The notes: generated from the letters alone by a model not told the origin. Counted from the first letter of the stretch, positions 27,636 to 36,330 are shown. The stretch is DNA of 64,000 nt from Oceanobacillus zhaokaii (GCF_003352005.1 NZ_CP024848.1:2985001-3049000); one strand, 5' to 3'. A program made the numbers and translations.

Positions 27636-28283
27636 TTATCCGTTCTTCTTCCTATCAGTAGCGATGTCCTGTTCATCTTTCCTGCTAAGCCTATACAATA
27701 AATGAGTCAAATTAATGAATAAAAGCGGAAAACCAAACCCAAACAGGTAAGAAATGATTCTCTCCCCAAGATTTTGTCCAAAGATATATCGCATTAACCC
27801 AATCTCCCACTCCCGGTGACCTCCCATAGTGGCACCGGCAACGAATAAGATGGGCAAGACCATAATCAGTAATACTCCTAATGCAAATGTATTAAACCAG
27901 TCTTTCCTCTTTAACATAGGGACTATAGCTTCACCCCAAAAGCCAAATACAAAAACAGCACCAACAAGCACTAATAAAATGATTTGCAGTAATAATGCCC
28001 CACTAGCTGCCTTTAAACCTGAAAACAAACATAATATTGAAACTAGAATAAAGGAACCATAGCCTATTAAAGGATATATCCTTTCTATCCTAAAAATTAC
28101 GCCAACAAACGTTAATATGGTATGCAAAATAAATATACTAAGTGCCGCAAACGTATAAAAGGAATCATAAAATGGCGTCCAGAGTGTAAAAAGAAATATT
28201 AAGGGTAATGAGACAGACATTAACAATCCCCACTTATATTCTTTTGTTTTTCTATATTTTTTCTTTCGTTTTATTATACTCAA
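27636..28283 (-). CDS. Unknown integral membrane protein
   Basis: The product has a very basic N terminus (KRKKKYRKTKEYKWG) and about six hydrophobic helices; I do not recognise the family. A TTG at 28283 is chosen because AAGGATAGG lies nine bases upstream. An in-frame TTG at 28304 has no ribosome binding site, so the start is uncertain. A 20-codon frame with a strong ribosome binding site lies directly upstream. Confidence 0.68.
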   Translation of the reverse strand: MSIIKRKKKYRKTKEYKWGLLMSVSLPLIFLFTLWTPFYDSFYTFAALSIFILHTILTFVGVIFRIERIYPLIGYGSFILVSILCLFSGLKAASGALLLQIILLVLVGAVFVFGFWGEAIVPMLKRKDWFNTFALGVLLIMVLPILFVAGATMGGHREWEIGLMRYIFGQNLGERIISYLFGFGFPLLFINLTHLLYRLSRKDEQDIATDRKKNG

Positions 28284-28322
28284 GTTATTCGACCTATCCT
28301 TCAAATATATATTAAAAAAGTT

Positions 28323-28385
28323 CTAATCCCAATGGTTAAATATGACCTCACCAACCGTTTTAGGTACATCCCATCGAAGCAACAT
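28323..28385 (-). CDS. Possible 20-residue small protein
   Basis: AGGAGGAAT sits just before an ATG at 28385 that opens a 20-codon frame (MLLRWDVPKTVGEV and six more residues). It ends shortly before the membrane protein gene on the same strand. The ribosome binding site is the main support; no homology is recognised. Confidence 0.3.
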   Translation of the reverse strand: MLLRWDVPKTVGEVIFNHWD

Positions 28386-28433
28386 CACATTCCTCCTATC
28401 TTCTCCAATAACAATATGTATATATGAAATTTC

Positions 28434-28997
28434 TTATTTAAGTTTCGCAAAATCCTGCTTTAATAATGAATACATATATAAATCATCGAACTTTCCACCC
28501 GTAAACTCATAATTTCTTAACAAGCCTTCTCGAATAAATCCTAGTTTTTCTACGAGCTTTAGTGACGGTATGTTAGGCGGTTCAATTAGCGCTTCGATTC
28601 TTTCTAAGTTGAAATTCTCGAACCCGTAACTTACTACTGCTTGGAGTGCTTCACTTGCAATTCCTTTTCCCCAATAGCTGCTATTTAGTTCATAGCCAAT
28701 TTCGGTTCGAAAATGCTCTCGGACCATGTTTAGAAAACCACAGCTGCCAATCACCTCATCATTACCTTTCAAAGTGATTCCCCATCTAATTCCATCTTTA
28801 TTATCGAATATCGTTTGATACCATGCTATCTCACTTAAGGCGTCGTTAATCGTTTCAAAAGGTGCTAATCCATAATATTTCATTACTTTTTTATCAGATA
28901 GATAGTTAAAAATACTGTTTGCATCGCTTTTTTCAATTTTTCTTAACACTAGTCGGTTCGTTTCAATTATCGGAAATGGAACAAGATTTTTAGTCAT
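28434..28997 (-). CDS. GNAT-family N-acetyltransferase (RimJ/RimL type)
   Basis: The 187-residue product begins with IETNRLVLRKIEKSDANSIF and has the acetyl-CoA binding segment YWGKGIASEALQAVV followed by NIPSLKLVEKLGFIREG. This is the pattern of ribosomal-protein or small-molecule acetyltransferases such as YdaF or YnaD. The substrate is unknown. GAGGGA lies before the ATG. It is a single-gene unit. Confidence 0.88.
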   Translation of the reverse strand: MTKNLVPFPIIETNRLVLRKIEKSDANSIFNYLSDKKVMKYYGLAPFETINDALSEIAWYQTIFDNKDGIRWGITLKGNDEVIGSCGFLNMVREHFRTEIGYELNSSYWGKGIASEALQAVVSYGFENFNLERIEALIEPPNIPSLKLVEKLGFIREGLLRNYEFTGGKFDDLYMYSLLKQDFAKLK

Positions 28998-29198
28998 AGG
29001 TAATCCCTCTATTATTTATATTCTTTAATTAGTTTAACATTTTAAATACCAATAGCAGAATCATTTTTTTCACAATTAACTTATATTACCTTCATATTAA
29101 CTCACTCTCTGGAATTTATCTTTGGCAACCATAAGAAAACATAAAAAATATACATTTACCTAAATGCGGATAGGTGACTGTCACTCCCCTTAACATAG

Positions 29199-29236
29199 AA
29201 AAAATCCCTGTTGCAGTTAGTGCAACAGGGATTTTT
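29199..29236. terminator. Strong bidirectional terminator
   Basis: AAATCCCTGTTGCA pairs perfectly with TGCAACAGGGATTT around a five-base loop. There are A- and T-runs on the two sides. It terminates the HesB-like gene on the minus strand. Confidence 0.9.
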
Positions 29237-29248
29237 ATTAACTATATC

Positions 29249-29548
29249 TTAGTGGTGATGTCCACCTTTTGATGAATTCGTAATTACGAAACCTTCATTA
29301 TCTACATAAAAATATTGAATCCAAACACCATCCAGAAAATCTTCGCGTGCATCAAGTAAAATATCTACGTCCTTGTCTGTTTTAATGATTTCATCATGTT
29401 CTGTTGGTGTATCAAGCTTGATTCCATAATGTGCATGATCACCATGCATATGTTCAATGTAAACACGAATCATTTTTCCCTCTGCTTCTTCTGTAGCAAG
29501 CATTTTCTTTAATTCTTTAGCTGCATTTCGATTAATTTTACAATTCAT
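29249..29548 (-). CDS. HesB/IscA-like (YneR-type) protein
   Basis: The 99-residue product has the HesB/IscA-like fold pattern (INRNAAKELKKML, then GIKLDTPTEHDEI and WIQYFYVDNEGFVITN). The three cysteines that bind iron or clusters in IscA are absent; the only cysteine is at position 3. It ends in GGHHH and has a histidine-rich stretch EHMHGDHAHYG, so metal binding by histidine is possible. AAGGAG lies before the ATG. A role in cluster assembly is uncertain. Confidence 0.75.
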   Translation of the reverse strand: MNCKINRNAAKELKKMLATEEAEGKMIRVYIEHMHGDHAHYGIKLDTPTEHDEIIKTDKDVDILLDAREDFLDGVWIQYFYVDNEGFVITNSSKGGHHH

Positions 29549-29694
29549 CTTTTATGTCTCCTTTTCCTAACTGTTAAGATTGTTTATGATACATTATCGC
29601 ATAAAAGAGTCTTTAATGTCACTCATGTTGGTTTATCCATCTATATTAAGTTTCCCCAATTTACAGGTTCCTAAAACAGATAGCTCATTGCTAA

Positions 29695-30135
29695 CTATTT
29701 TAAGACTTCCTCATTATATTTATCTACATGTACCTCTTCGCCACCAACAATATAATATTGTGAGCTCCCTTTTTGTACAACCCATGTCATAATATGATTT
29801 TGATCAACTTTCGCGATTACAAAATGCCATGCCTCACCGTAACTATCATCCAATTTTTCGATTAAATCTGGATTTAGTTTCCGTTCATTAAGCTCGATGA
29901 TGTTCATGAACGCTATTCCTTCCATGTTAATGACATCAGCCGTTAAGTCACTCATGAGTTCATCTAATTGTTTATCTGCTAAAAAATCTTCAGAAAAATA
30001 CGATACAGCTTTATCAACATCTTCATTTAATGCTGCCATATACATGTCTTCCACGATTCGTGCGGTTACCGAATTCATACATCCACTTAACAATAGGAAA
30101 CAAACGACAAAAGAAAATAGCCCTAATCTTTTCAT
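29695..30135 (-). CDS. Small lipoprotein
   Basis: The product starts MKRLGLFSFVVCFLLLSGC, a type II signal peptide with lipobox LSGC, so it should be anchored outside the membrane. The mature part (about 127 residues) begins with IVEDMYMAALNEDVDKAVSYFSEDF, reminiscent of NTF2/DUF4878-like lipoproteins, but the match is not certain. The ATG at 30135 is preferred over one at 30165 because it opens the signal peptide directly. It lies just downstream of the cytochrome-containing quinoprotein gene on the same strand. Confidence 0.75.
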   Translation of the reverse strand: MKRLGLFSFVVCFLLLSGCMNSVTARIVEDMYMAALNEDVDKAVSYFSEDFLADKQLDELMSDLTADVINMEGIAFMNIIELNERKLNPDLIEKLDDSYGEAWHFVIAKVDQNHIMTWVVQKGSSQYYIVGGEEVHVDKYNEEVLK

Positions 30136-30262
30136 AAAATATTCAAACCCCTTATGTAAATGCAAAATGAATAACCTAATTGTAAGCTATTTTTCTATTG
30201 TTTCAAAGCTAAAGGAAATAAGAAAAGGGTAGAATACGAGGTATTCTACCCATCTTACGTAT

Positions 30263-32578
30263 TTATTCATCTAGTTTCGCAACAATCTCACTAATATATG
30301 CTGCAACATCATCAATTTCCTCTTCCGTCAATGTGCCTTCAAAGGCTGGCATTGTTTCTCCACCAGCTTTAACTCTAGCAATAACCTCTTCCTTGTTGGA
30401 TACTATATTACTAGTTTGTAAATTAGGGCCATTATGACCGTTAGCACCTTCAGTTCCGTGACATGCTAGACAGTTACTTTCATAAACAGCTAGCCCATTT
30501 GCTGTCTTACCTTCACCAGATGAAACTGATTCACCCTCTTTATCATCTTCAGATTCTGAATCTTCAGCTGCTGAGGCATCTTCAGCATTAACTTTTACAA
30601 CATCGTCAACGGATTCAAATTTTCCATCTAGTGAAAATGTCCATATTGAATCACCATGCTTCGTACCCGCTAGAGAATTACCTGCCGCCATAACCGTGAC
30701 ATATTGTTTACCATCAACTTCATACGTAATTGGCGGAGCATTTACTCCGGCATCTGTCATGAATTCCCATAATTGCTCACCTGTTTTAGCATTGTAAGCA
30801 ATCAGCCTTCCATCATTATGACCTACAAATAAAAGATTCCCGTTGGTCGTCATTGCTCCACTGTATGCTTGTCCATCCCATTCCTGCTGCCAGGCAATAG
30901 TATTGGTTTTCACATCCATTGCTGTAACTGTACCTCTAACTGGTGCATCCATGACAGGAGCTATAATACTTCCAAGCCAGTAATGTCCTTCTTCAACAGC
31001 ATCTGGATTGTATTCAATATCTTCGTGGCGTGAAAATGTTTGGTACTGATCACTTCCTAATACATAAAAGTATTCTGTATTTGGATTGTATGCTGATGGC
31101 GGCCAGTTAGCCCCTCCGGATGCAGCAGGTTTCAATGTCAATGGCTCTTCCCAAAATGGATCAAATATCTTCCCAAATTTCCCTTCAAAATCATCTGGAA
31201 GATCATTTTCTACATCCTCTTCAGTAACTTCCTGTGGAACGAATGAATCTCCTTTTGGATATGGTTGTGTTGCAGCTGTCTTTTGCCTTTCATCCTGAGG
31301 TACGGCCTTCTCCTCAATGCCAATCAATGGTTCTCCATTTGAACGATCTAGGAAATAAATCCAGCCCGTTTTTCCAGCCTGACCAAGCCCTTTACGCATT
31401 TCGCCATCAATTTCAACATCAAATAGGATAACTGGGTTAGGAGCATCCAAATCCCAAATATCATGATGAACCTCTTGGAAATGCCATGCATATTCTCCTG
31501 TCGTAGCATCTATCGCTACAATTGATGCAGCATATAAGTTATCCCCTTCCCGATTACTACCGTCAACGTCTGGTGCAGCATTCCCTGTTGAGAAATAAAT
31601 TAAGCCTAGTTCAGGATCAACTGCAGGGGTTTGCCACACCGGGGCACCACCCGTCATCCATGCCTTATTATCTGATGGCCATGTGTCATGTCCATTTTCT
31701 CCTGGACCAGGAATCGTATAAAAACGCCATAATTCACGTCCCATTTCAGCATCGAACGCAGTTACACGCCCCCTAATTCCGTATTCTCCACCAGCAAGAC
31801 CCGTGTAGACCTTACCATCATAGTACAGTGGTGCACTTGTAATCGTATAGCCTTTTTCCCACTCAGCAACTCTTTCCTCCCAAATTACTTCCCCTGTTTT
31901 TTGATCCAACGCTACTAATCTAGCATCTAATAACCCTACAAATACTTTCCCATCACCAACTGCAACGCCGCGACTTGTCCAGCCGCAACATACAGTTGTT
32001 AGTTTTTCAGTAATATGTGGTCGATATTCCCAAATCGTCTCCCCAGTAATTGCATCGAGCGCTAGCACATCATTTGCCCCAGTAATCACGTACATTACAC
32101 CATCATATACAACTGGTGATGCCTCACCAGAGTATTTAAAATCTAAACCAGATCCCATACTTGCAACCCATTCTGCTTTTAACTCCCCAACATTAGATGC
32201 ATTGATTTGGTCAAGTGGTGAATAGCGTTGATTATTAAGGGTACCACCATTTGTTAACCAATTACTTGTCGGCAGCTCTTGTAATTCTGCTGCTGTAAAT
32301 GCTGGTGCCACTTCCGCCTCATACGGTTTAAGCTGTTTCACTACTGCATCGGTTTCAATCGTTTCTATACCTTCCGAATCCTCGGTTTCCTCAAGTTCTC
32401 CGGGATCTTCTGGTTCTGTCGGTTCCTCCGGTTCTTCTGCCTCTGACTGCTCCTCAGAACCTGCTGTTGCTTTTGCGGGTTCTGCATTATTATTTGTTGA
32501 TAATGCCCATCCCCCTACACCCGCTGCAAATAAAATGAAGATACCAATAATTGCCCAAACTATCTTTTTATTCTCCAA
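30263..32578 (-). CDS. Membrane-anchored PQQ-type dehydrogenase with C-terminal cytochrome c
   Basis: The 771-residue product has an N-terminal membrane anchor (residues 7-26), an acidic Glu/Pro-rich tether (about 40-75), an eight-bladed PQQ-type propeller (about 105-650) and a C-terminal cytochrome c. The propeller shows the vicinal cysteines at 197-198, Glu265 in GGEYG, Asn333 in STGN and the catalytic Asp376 in WDLD, all expected of PQQ alcohol dehydrogenases. The haem motif CLACH is at 703-707, with Met743 as likely sixth ligand. It probably oxidises an alcohol or aldehyde outside the membrane and passes electrons to the haem. The start is TTG with GGGGGG upstream. A sigma-A promoter and an upstream terminator make it its own unit. 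PQQ enzymes are rare in Gram-positive bacteria. Confidence 0.88.
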   Translation of the reverse strand: MENKKIVWAIIGIFILFAAGVGGWALSTNNNAEPAKATAGSEEQSEAEEPEEPTEPEDPGELEETEDSEGIETIETDAVVKQLKPYEAEVAPAFTAAELQELPTSNWLTNGGTLNNQRYSPLDQINASNVGELKAEWVASMGSGLDFKYSGEASPVVYDGVMYVITGANDVLALDAITGETIWEYRPHITEKLTTVCCGWTSRGVAVGDGKVFVGLLDARLVALDQKTGEVIWEERVAEWEKGYTITSAPLYYDGKVYTGLAGGEYGIRGRVTAFDAEMGRELWRFYTIPGPGENGHDTWPSDNKAWMTGGAPVWQTPAVDPELGLIYFSTGNAAPDVDGSNREGDNLYAASIVAIDATTGEYAWHFQEVHHDIWDLDAPNPVILFDVEIDGEMRKGLGQAGKTGWIYFLDRSNGEPLIGIEEKAVPQDERQKTAATQPYPKGDSFVPQEVTEEDVENDLPDDFEGKFGKIFDPFWEEPLTLKPAASGGANWPPSAYNPNTEYFYVLGSDQYQTFSRHEDIEYNPDAVEEGHYWLGSIIAPVMDAPVRGTVTAMDVKTNTIAWQQEWDGQAYSGAMTTNGNLLFVGHNDGRLIAYNAKTGEQLWEFMTDAGVNAPPITYEVDGKQYVTVMAAGNSLAGTKHGDSIWTFSLDGKFESVDDVVKVNAEDASAAEDSESEDDKEGESVSSGEGKTANGLAVYESNCLACHGTEGANGHNGPNLQTSNIVSNKEEVIARVKAGGETMPAFEGTLTEEEIDDVAAYISEIVAKLDE

Positions 32579-32745
32579 TAAAATGCCCCCCTGTTTTCTT
32601 TAAGTAGGAAATACAAAGAACATCATAAAGAAATACTATTTTACTATTTTTTTATGGTTGGTAACGTTTTCATAAATCTCCTCCTTTTAAAGTCCTAAAT
32701 TTTTCTTCCTATACAACCCTATAGACATAAGACTAATCACGTAAC

Positions 32746-32774
32746 ATTCTACGCTGAATATTGGGAATTGTCAA
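32746..32774 (-). promoter_or_regulatory. Sigma-A promoter of the cytochrome-quinoprotein gene
   Basis: On the minus strand TTGACA and TAGAAT are separated by exactly 17 bases, a near-consensus sigma-A promoter. It lies about 170 bases upstream of the start, leaving a long leader without a recognised element. Confidence 0.82.
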
Positions 32775-32859
32775 TTTTTCATATAAAACTTGATTAACTT
32801 TTCTGTAATGAGGAAATATCTATACTGGTACCATTAATAAGTCTAACAATATATAAGAA

Positions 32860-32890
32860 AGGGGAGGAATACACTAAGGTATCCTCCCCT
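32860..32890 (-). terminator. Rho-independent terminator after the cupredoxin gene
   Basis: AGGGGAGGATAC pairs with GTATTCCTCCCCT (one bulged base), followed on the minus strand by a T-rich run. It separates the upstream three-gene unit from the cytochrome-quinoprotein gene. Confidence 0.8.
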
Positions 32891-32907
32891 ACAATCGATA
32901 ACAATAT

Positions 32908-33285
32908 TTAACTTACAACTAAATTTCCTGCCATGCTATCATGGCCCACCCCACAAAGAATGTTACAATAAAATTCAAACGTTCCAACCTCATCTGCAAC
33001 AAACTCTATCGTTTCACCATCTAAAAGCGTAACATCATATCCTTCAACTTCAATACCGTGAGTTCCAGAATCGCTAACTAAAGTTAATTTAACTCTGTCG
33101 CCTTTGTTTACACTTATTTCATCTTGATCAAATTCAAAATTAGTAGCATGAATGGTTATTTCCACTACTTTACCTGATTCTTCTTGATTTGCTCCCTGAT
33201 CTGTATCACTAGTATCTCCACCACATGCTGTTAATAAAAGAACGAATAGTGATGCGATTAAAACCCCAAAAAACTTTTCTTTCAT
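32908..33285 (-). CDS. CuA-type cupredoxin lipoprotein
   Basis: The 125-residue product starts with a lipoprotein signal (LLLTACGG) and is otherwise a single cupredoxin domain. It carries a full set of binuclear CuA ligands, as in cytochrome oxidase subunit II: His76, Cys107, Cys111, His115 and Met118 in FYCNILCGVGHDSM. No transmembrane COX2 helices are present. This fits an electron carrier tethered to the outer face of the membrane. The ATG at 33285 has GGGGGAAG upstream. It follows the repeat lipoprotein and a quinoprotein in one unit, so it may accept electrons from the quinoprotein. Confidence 0.88.
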   Translation of the reverse strand: MKEKFFGVLIASLFVLLLTACGGDTSDTDQGANQEESGKVVEITIHATNFEFDQDEISVNKGDRVKLTLVSDSGTHGIEVEGYDVTLLDGETIEFVADEVGTFEFYCNILCGVGHDSMAGNLVVS

Positions 33286-33328
33286 TTTACTTCCCCCTCT
33301 AATGTGATTTTTTGTTAACGGATTTGCT

Positions 33329-34489
33329 TTACCCTTCTTTCGGAACAATCATTGTCGGTTCATTTTCATTTGGTTCAGGCAAAAATTCAGAAGAAACCAT
33401 GTCTCCAGACTCTTTTCCCTCTAACAAAAACTTTTCAAATGATGCTTGGTAAAAGGTTGGAGACCCATTCCAGACTAATTTAGGAACTTTCATCGTAAAA
33501 GTACCATCTCTATTTGGGATTGTCACCGAATATTCAACGTCTCCATCTACATGTAATCCAATCATTATCCCTGTGTAAAGCGCTCCTGGAGCCGTTCTAC
33601 TAACTAGATACGGTGGTTCGTCTGTAATGACTTCCCCTTCACTTGGTAGTTGGATGTCAACTTGTACACTTATATCTTCTGGAAATTGAAATACTCTATT
33701 ATCTGGGAGATGGTAAGTTACCCCTTCATATACGACATTTAAATAGTGGTCCTCATCGTCTTCTGGTAAATACATCATTTGATATTCTCCATCTTCATTA
33801 CTTGGATGTGACACAGTGAATCCTTCCACACCATCCCGACGTAGATTCACAGTAGCTCCTTCAATTGGATTCCCTTCACTATCTACAACAGTTCCATGTA
33901 CACTATATTTACTGGTTCCAAAAGCTGGGTATTCTTGATTTTCATCTAAGATTGCCGTACCTTCTACAACCACGAATTTTTCATCCTCTTTTGAGGGTTC
34001 CACACTAATTATTTCTATAGGATAGCTAACGGTTATTTTTTCACTTAGTGACAGTAACGCATGTTTTGTTTCATCTAAAAGTTCACCATCACCTATTTTA
34101 GCATTGTCAACATTTACAACTTCGACGGTTTTATTCGCTAAGTTATTGCGGTCAATCATAAAACTAAATGAGCCAGTTTCATCTGTTTTTATTATTCTCT
34201 TCGCATCAACTTGAATTGCAGCATCATTGACAGGCTTTCCGTCCACCGTTAATATCCCTATTACCTCTTCCAGTTGTGAATTATCTAAACGCCAAGGAGT
34301 AACTGATAAATTTTGTTTATCTAAAGATAGGGAGACATCTTGCACAACAGCCTTTTCTCGTTGCTCTTCCTCCATATCTTTTTGTCCCTGTTTTTGTCCA
34401 CTTTCAATTTGATCCTCACTTGTTCCAGTACAGGCAGATAATAATGGTATTATCAACATGAAAAAAATGAATAAAAGCTTCTTTACCAC
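33329..34489 (-). CDS. Lipoprotein with carboxypeptidase-regulatory-like repeats
   Basis: The 386-residue product has a lipoprotein signal (LIIPLLSAC) and then beta-rich modules. GKPVNDAAIQVDAKRIIKTDETGSF and GTVVDSEGNPIEGATVNLRR are typical of carboxypeptidase regulatory-like domains, which are immunoglobulin-like carriers often found in surface proteins. No catalytic motif is seen. It sits between a quinoprotein gene and the CuA gene and may hold the components together at the cell surface. Its role is not known. Confidence 0.78.
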   Translation of the reverse strand: MVKKLLFIFFMLIIPLLSACTGTSEDQIESGQKQGQKDMEEEQREKAVVQDVSLSLDKQNLSVTPWRLDNSQLEEVIGILTVDGKPVNDAAIQVDAKRIIKTDETGSFSFMIDRNNLANKTVEVVNVDNAKIGDGELLDETKHALLSLSEKITVSYPIEIISVEPSKEDEKFVVVEGTAILDENQEYPAFGTSKYSVHGTVVDSEGNPIEGATVNLRRDGVEGFTVSHPSNEDGEYQMMYLPEDDEDHYLNVVYEGVTYHLPDNRVFQFPEDISVQVDIQLPSEGEVITDEPPYLVSRTAPGALYTGIMIGLHVDGDVEYSVTIPNRDGTFTMKVPKLVWNGSPTFYQASFEKFLLEGKESGDMVSSEFLPEPNENEPTMIVPKEG

Positions 34490-34512
34490 TCCTTCTCCCC
34501 CTCTCCAAATGA

Positions 34513-34538
34513 AAGGCAGAGAGCACCCTCTCTGCCTT
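34513..34538 (-). other. Strong hairpin between cotranscribed genes
   Basis: Perfect 11-base arms AAGGCAGAGAG and CTCTCTGCCTT enclose a four-base loop. It lies between the quinoprotein and repeat-lipoprotein genes. On the minus strand only a weak T-run follows, so it may attenuate or stabilise the mRNA and not fully terminate it. Confidence 0.65.
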
Positions 34539-34578
34539 ACTACTATTCGTTTGGGTCCAAGAGTCGAGCTCCATTGCT

Positions 34579-36330
34579 TTAATCACCTTGCTCCTTATCC
34601 CCACCTAAAGCGAACACAAAGATTTGTGGATCTCTACCTGCAGAAGTAATGGCGATATATTGCTTCCCATTTTTGGTAAAAATAGATGGTGCTGCAGAAA
34701 TCGTTTCACCCGTTGTTTGGAAATTCCACAGATTTTCTCCTGTAGCTGTATCAATTGCTTGCACATTTCCACTTAATTCTCCAAAGAAAGTTATTCCTGT
34801 AGCTGTACTTGATAAACCTCCGCGCATCGCATCGTCCGTTTTGATTTGATAAACAATTTCACCATTTTCTAAATCAATCGCTGTAACCGTACCGTAACTT
34901 TCCACATCATCTGCTGGTGCTGCATATGAAGTACCAAATGCCCACACACTTCCGTTCTTTTCTACTGCTTCTTGTTCATTCCCTGCCACTTTGATAATAC
35001 TCGGTGATTCAATCCCCGGAATTAACACCAAATTAAGTTCAGGATCAAAGGTGTCTGGGGCATAGTTCTGACCGCCTAGAATTCCAGGGTATACTAAAGT
35101 ACCTTCTGGTGTTGGATCGGGGTGATCTATTTTACTGAAAGCAATATTTTCATAAATGGTTTCTCCTGATTCAGCATCCCATGCCCACCATTCCCCGCCT
35201 TTACTACCTTCAGCAACTACTCGGCGCTCCTCACCGTTAATAGTAGCAGTAAATACAGATGGGCTATCCGCACTGTCATAATCCCATAGATCATGAGAAA
35301 TCTGTTGATTTACCCACTTCATTTGACCTGTGTCAGCTTCTACCGCTATAACGGAGTTCGTATGTGGATTCGCTCCTGGCCGTTTTTCCCCATAGAAATC
35401 AGGGGCAGGATTACCTGCAGCAAAGTATATTGTATCTGTTTCTGGGTCAACACTTGGTGGCATCCATACTGCACCACCTCCACCAAATAAGCCTTCCGCC
35501 AGCCAATCTTCTCCTTTAGGGGGAACAGTCCAAAATGGTTCATCCCATGCGGGACTTAAATCACTTGAATTAAATGCCATCTCGAATCCACGAACTCCAT
35601 TGTCTCCACCAGATGAACCTACGAATATTTTTCCATCATAATAGATTGGAGCTGTTGTTTCATAGTAACCATTTTCAGGCGTGAGTGTAGGAAAGTAATC
35701 ACTTAATAAGATTCGATCAATCGTTTCTCCGGTCTCTTGATCGATAGAAACGAGTCCAACATCACCAGTAATCATGAATACTTTTCCTTCCCCTACTGCC
35801 ACTCCCCGATTAGTCATTGGCATACTTTGACGCTCTAGCGTATCTAATAATTCTTGAGGTGGTTCCCATCGCCACTTTTCTTCTCCTGTAACCGCATCAA
35901 ATGCAAAGACATAGTTTGCCCCAGTTGTAACATACAGGACCCCATCGATGATAATCGGATAGCTTTGATTTCCTGCTGGAATGTTTTCATTTAATTCTTT
36001 AAACTTTTGAGACCAGACTAACCCTAGATCATTCACATTATCTTTCGTTATTTCATCAAATGGAACATGACGGGTTAATTCTAAATCATAACCAAATGTT
36101 GACCAGTTTTCATACTCAGCATCCTCTGGTTCCTCGGTTTCTTCTGGCTCTTCCGTTTCTTCTGGTTCTTCAGCCTCTTCTGGTTCTGCTTTCTCTTCTG
36201 GCTGTTTCTCAACTTCTTCTGACTGTTGAACGGATGTATTATTATGAATAGCCATTTGCCAAACAAGGACTCCAATAATTACAAGTAAGGCCAATCCGCC
36301 AACCAACCAAATAATTGTTCTGTTTTTCAA
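34579..36330 (-). CDS. Membrane-anchored PQQ-type dehydrogenase without haem
   Basis: The 583-residue product has an N-terminal anchor (about 7-25), a long Glu/Pro/Thr tether (about 40-72) and a PQQ-type propeller. Metal and catalytic positions by comparison with PQQ alcohol dehydrogenases are Asp243 in GGDNG (normally Glu), Asn307 in AAGN and Asp350 in WDYD, followed by a second Asp352. The vicinal cysteine pair of the partner enzyme is absent, as is any CxxCH, so it needs an outside electron acceptor. The TTG start has AGGGGG upstream. It is the first gene of a unit with a repeat lipoprotein and a CuA cupredoxin. Substrate unknown; a non-catalytic propeller cannot be excluded. Confidence 0.85.
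   Translation of the reverse strand: MKNRTIIWLVGGLALLVIIGVLVWQMAIHNNTSVQQSEEVEKQPEEKAEPEEAEEPEETEEPEETEEPEDAEYENWSTFGYDLELTRHVPFDEITKDNVNDLGLVWSQKFKELNENIPAGNQSYPIIIDGVLYVTTGANYVFAFDAVTGEEKWRWEPPQELLDTLERQSMPMTNRGVAVGEGKVFMITGDVGLVSIDQETGETIDRILLSDYFPTLTPENGYYETTAPIYYDGKIFVGSSGGDNGVRGFEMAFNSSDLSPAWDEPFWTVPPKGEDWLAEGLFGGGGAVWMPPSVDPETDTIYFAAGNPAPDFYGEKRPGANPHTNSVIAVEADTGQMKWVNQQISHDLWDYDSADSPSVFTATINGEERRVVAEGSKGGEWWAWDAESGETIYENIAFSKIDHPDPTPEGTLVYPGILGGQNYAPDTFDPELNLVLIPGIESPSIIKVAGNEQEAVEKNGSVWAFGTSYAAPADDVESYGTVTAIDLENGEIVYQIKTDDAMRGGLSSTATGITFFGELSGNVQAIDTATGENLWNFQTTGETISAAPSIFTKNGKQYIAITSAGRDPQIFVFALGGDKEQGD

Noticed and set aside
36120..36230. Apparent tandem DNA repeat
   Set aside because: It encodes the Glu/Pro/Thr tether of the quinoprotein and reflects protein composition, not a separate repeat element.
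30263..36330. PqqA-like precursor peptide near the quinoproteins
   Set aside because: I looked for a short peptide with a Glu-x3-Tyr motif in the gaps and found none with a ribosome binding site.
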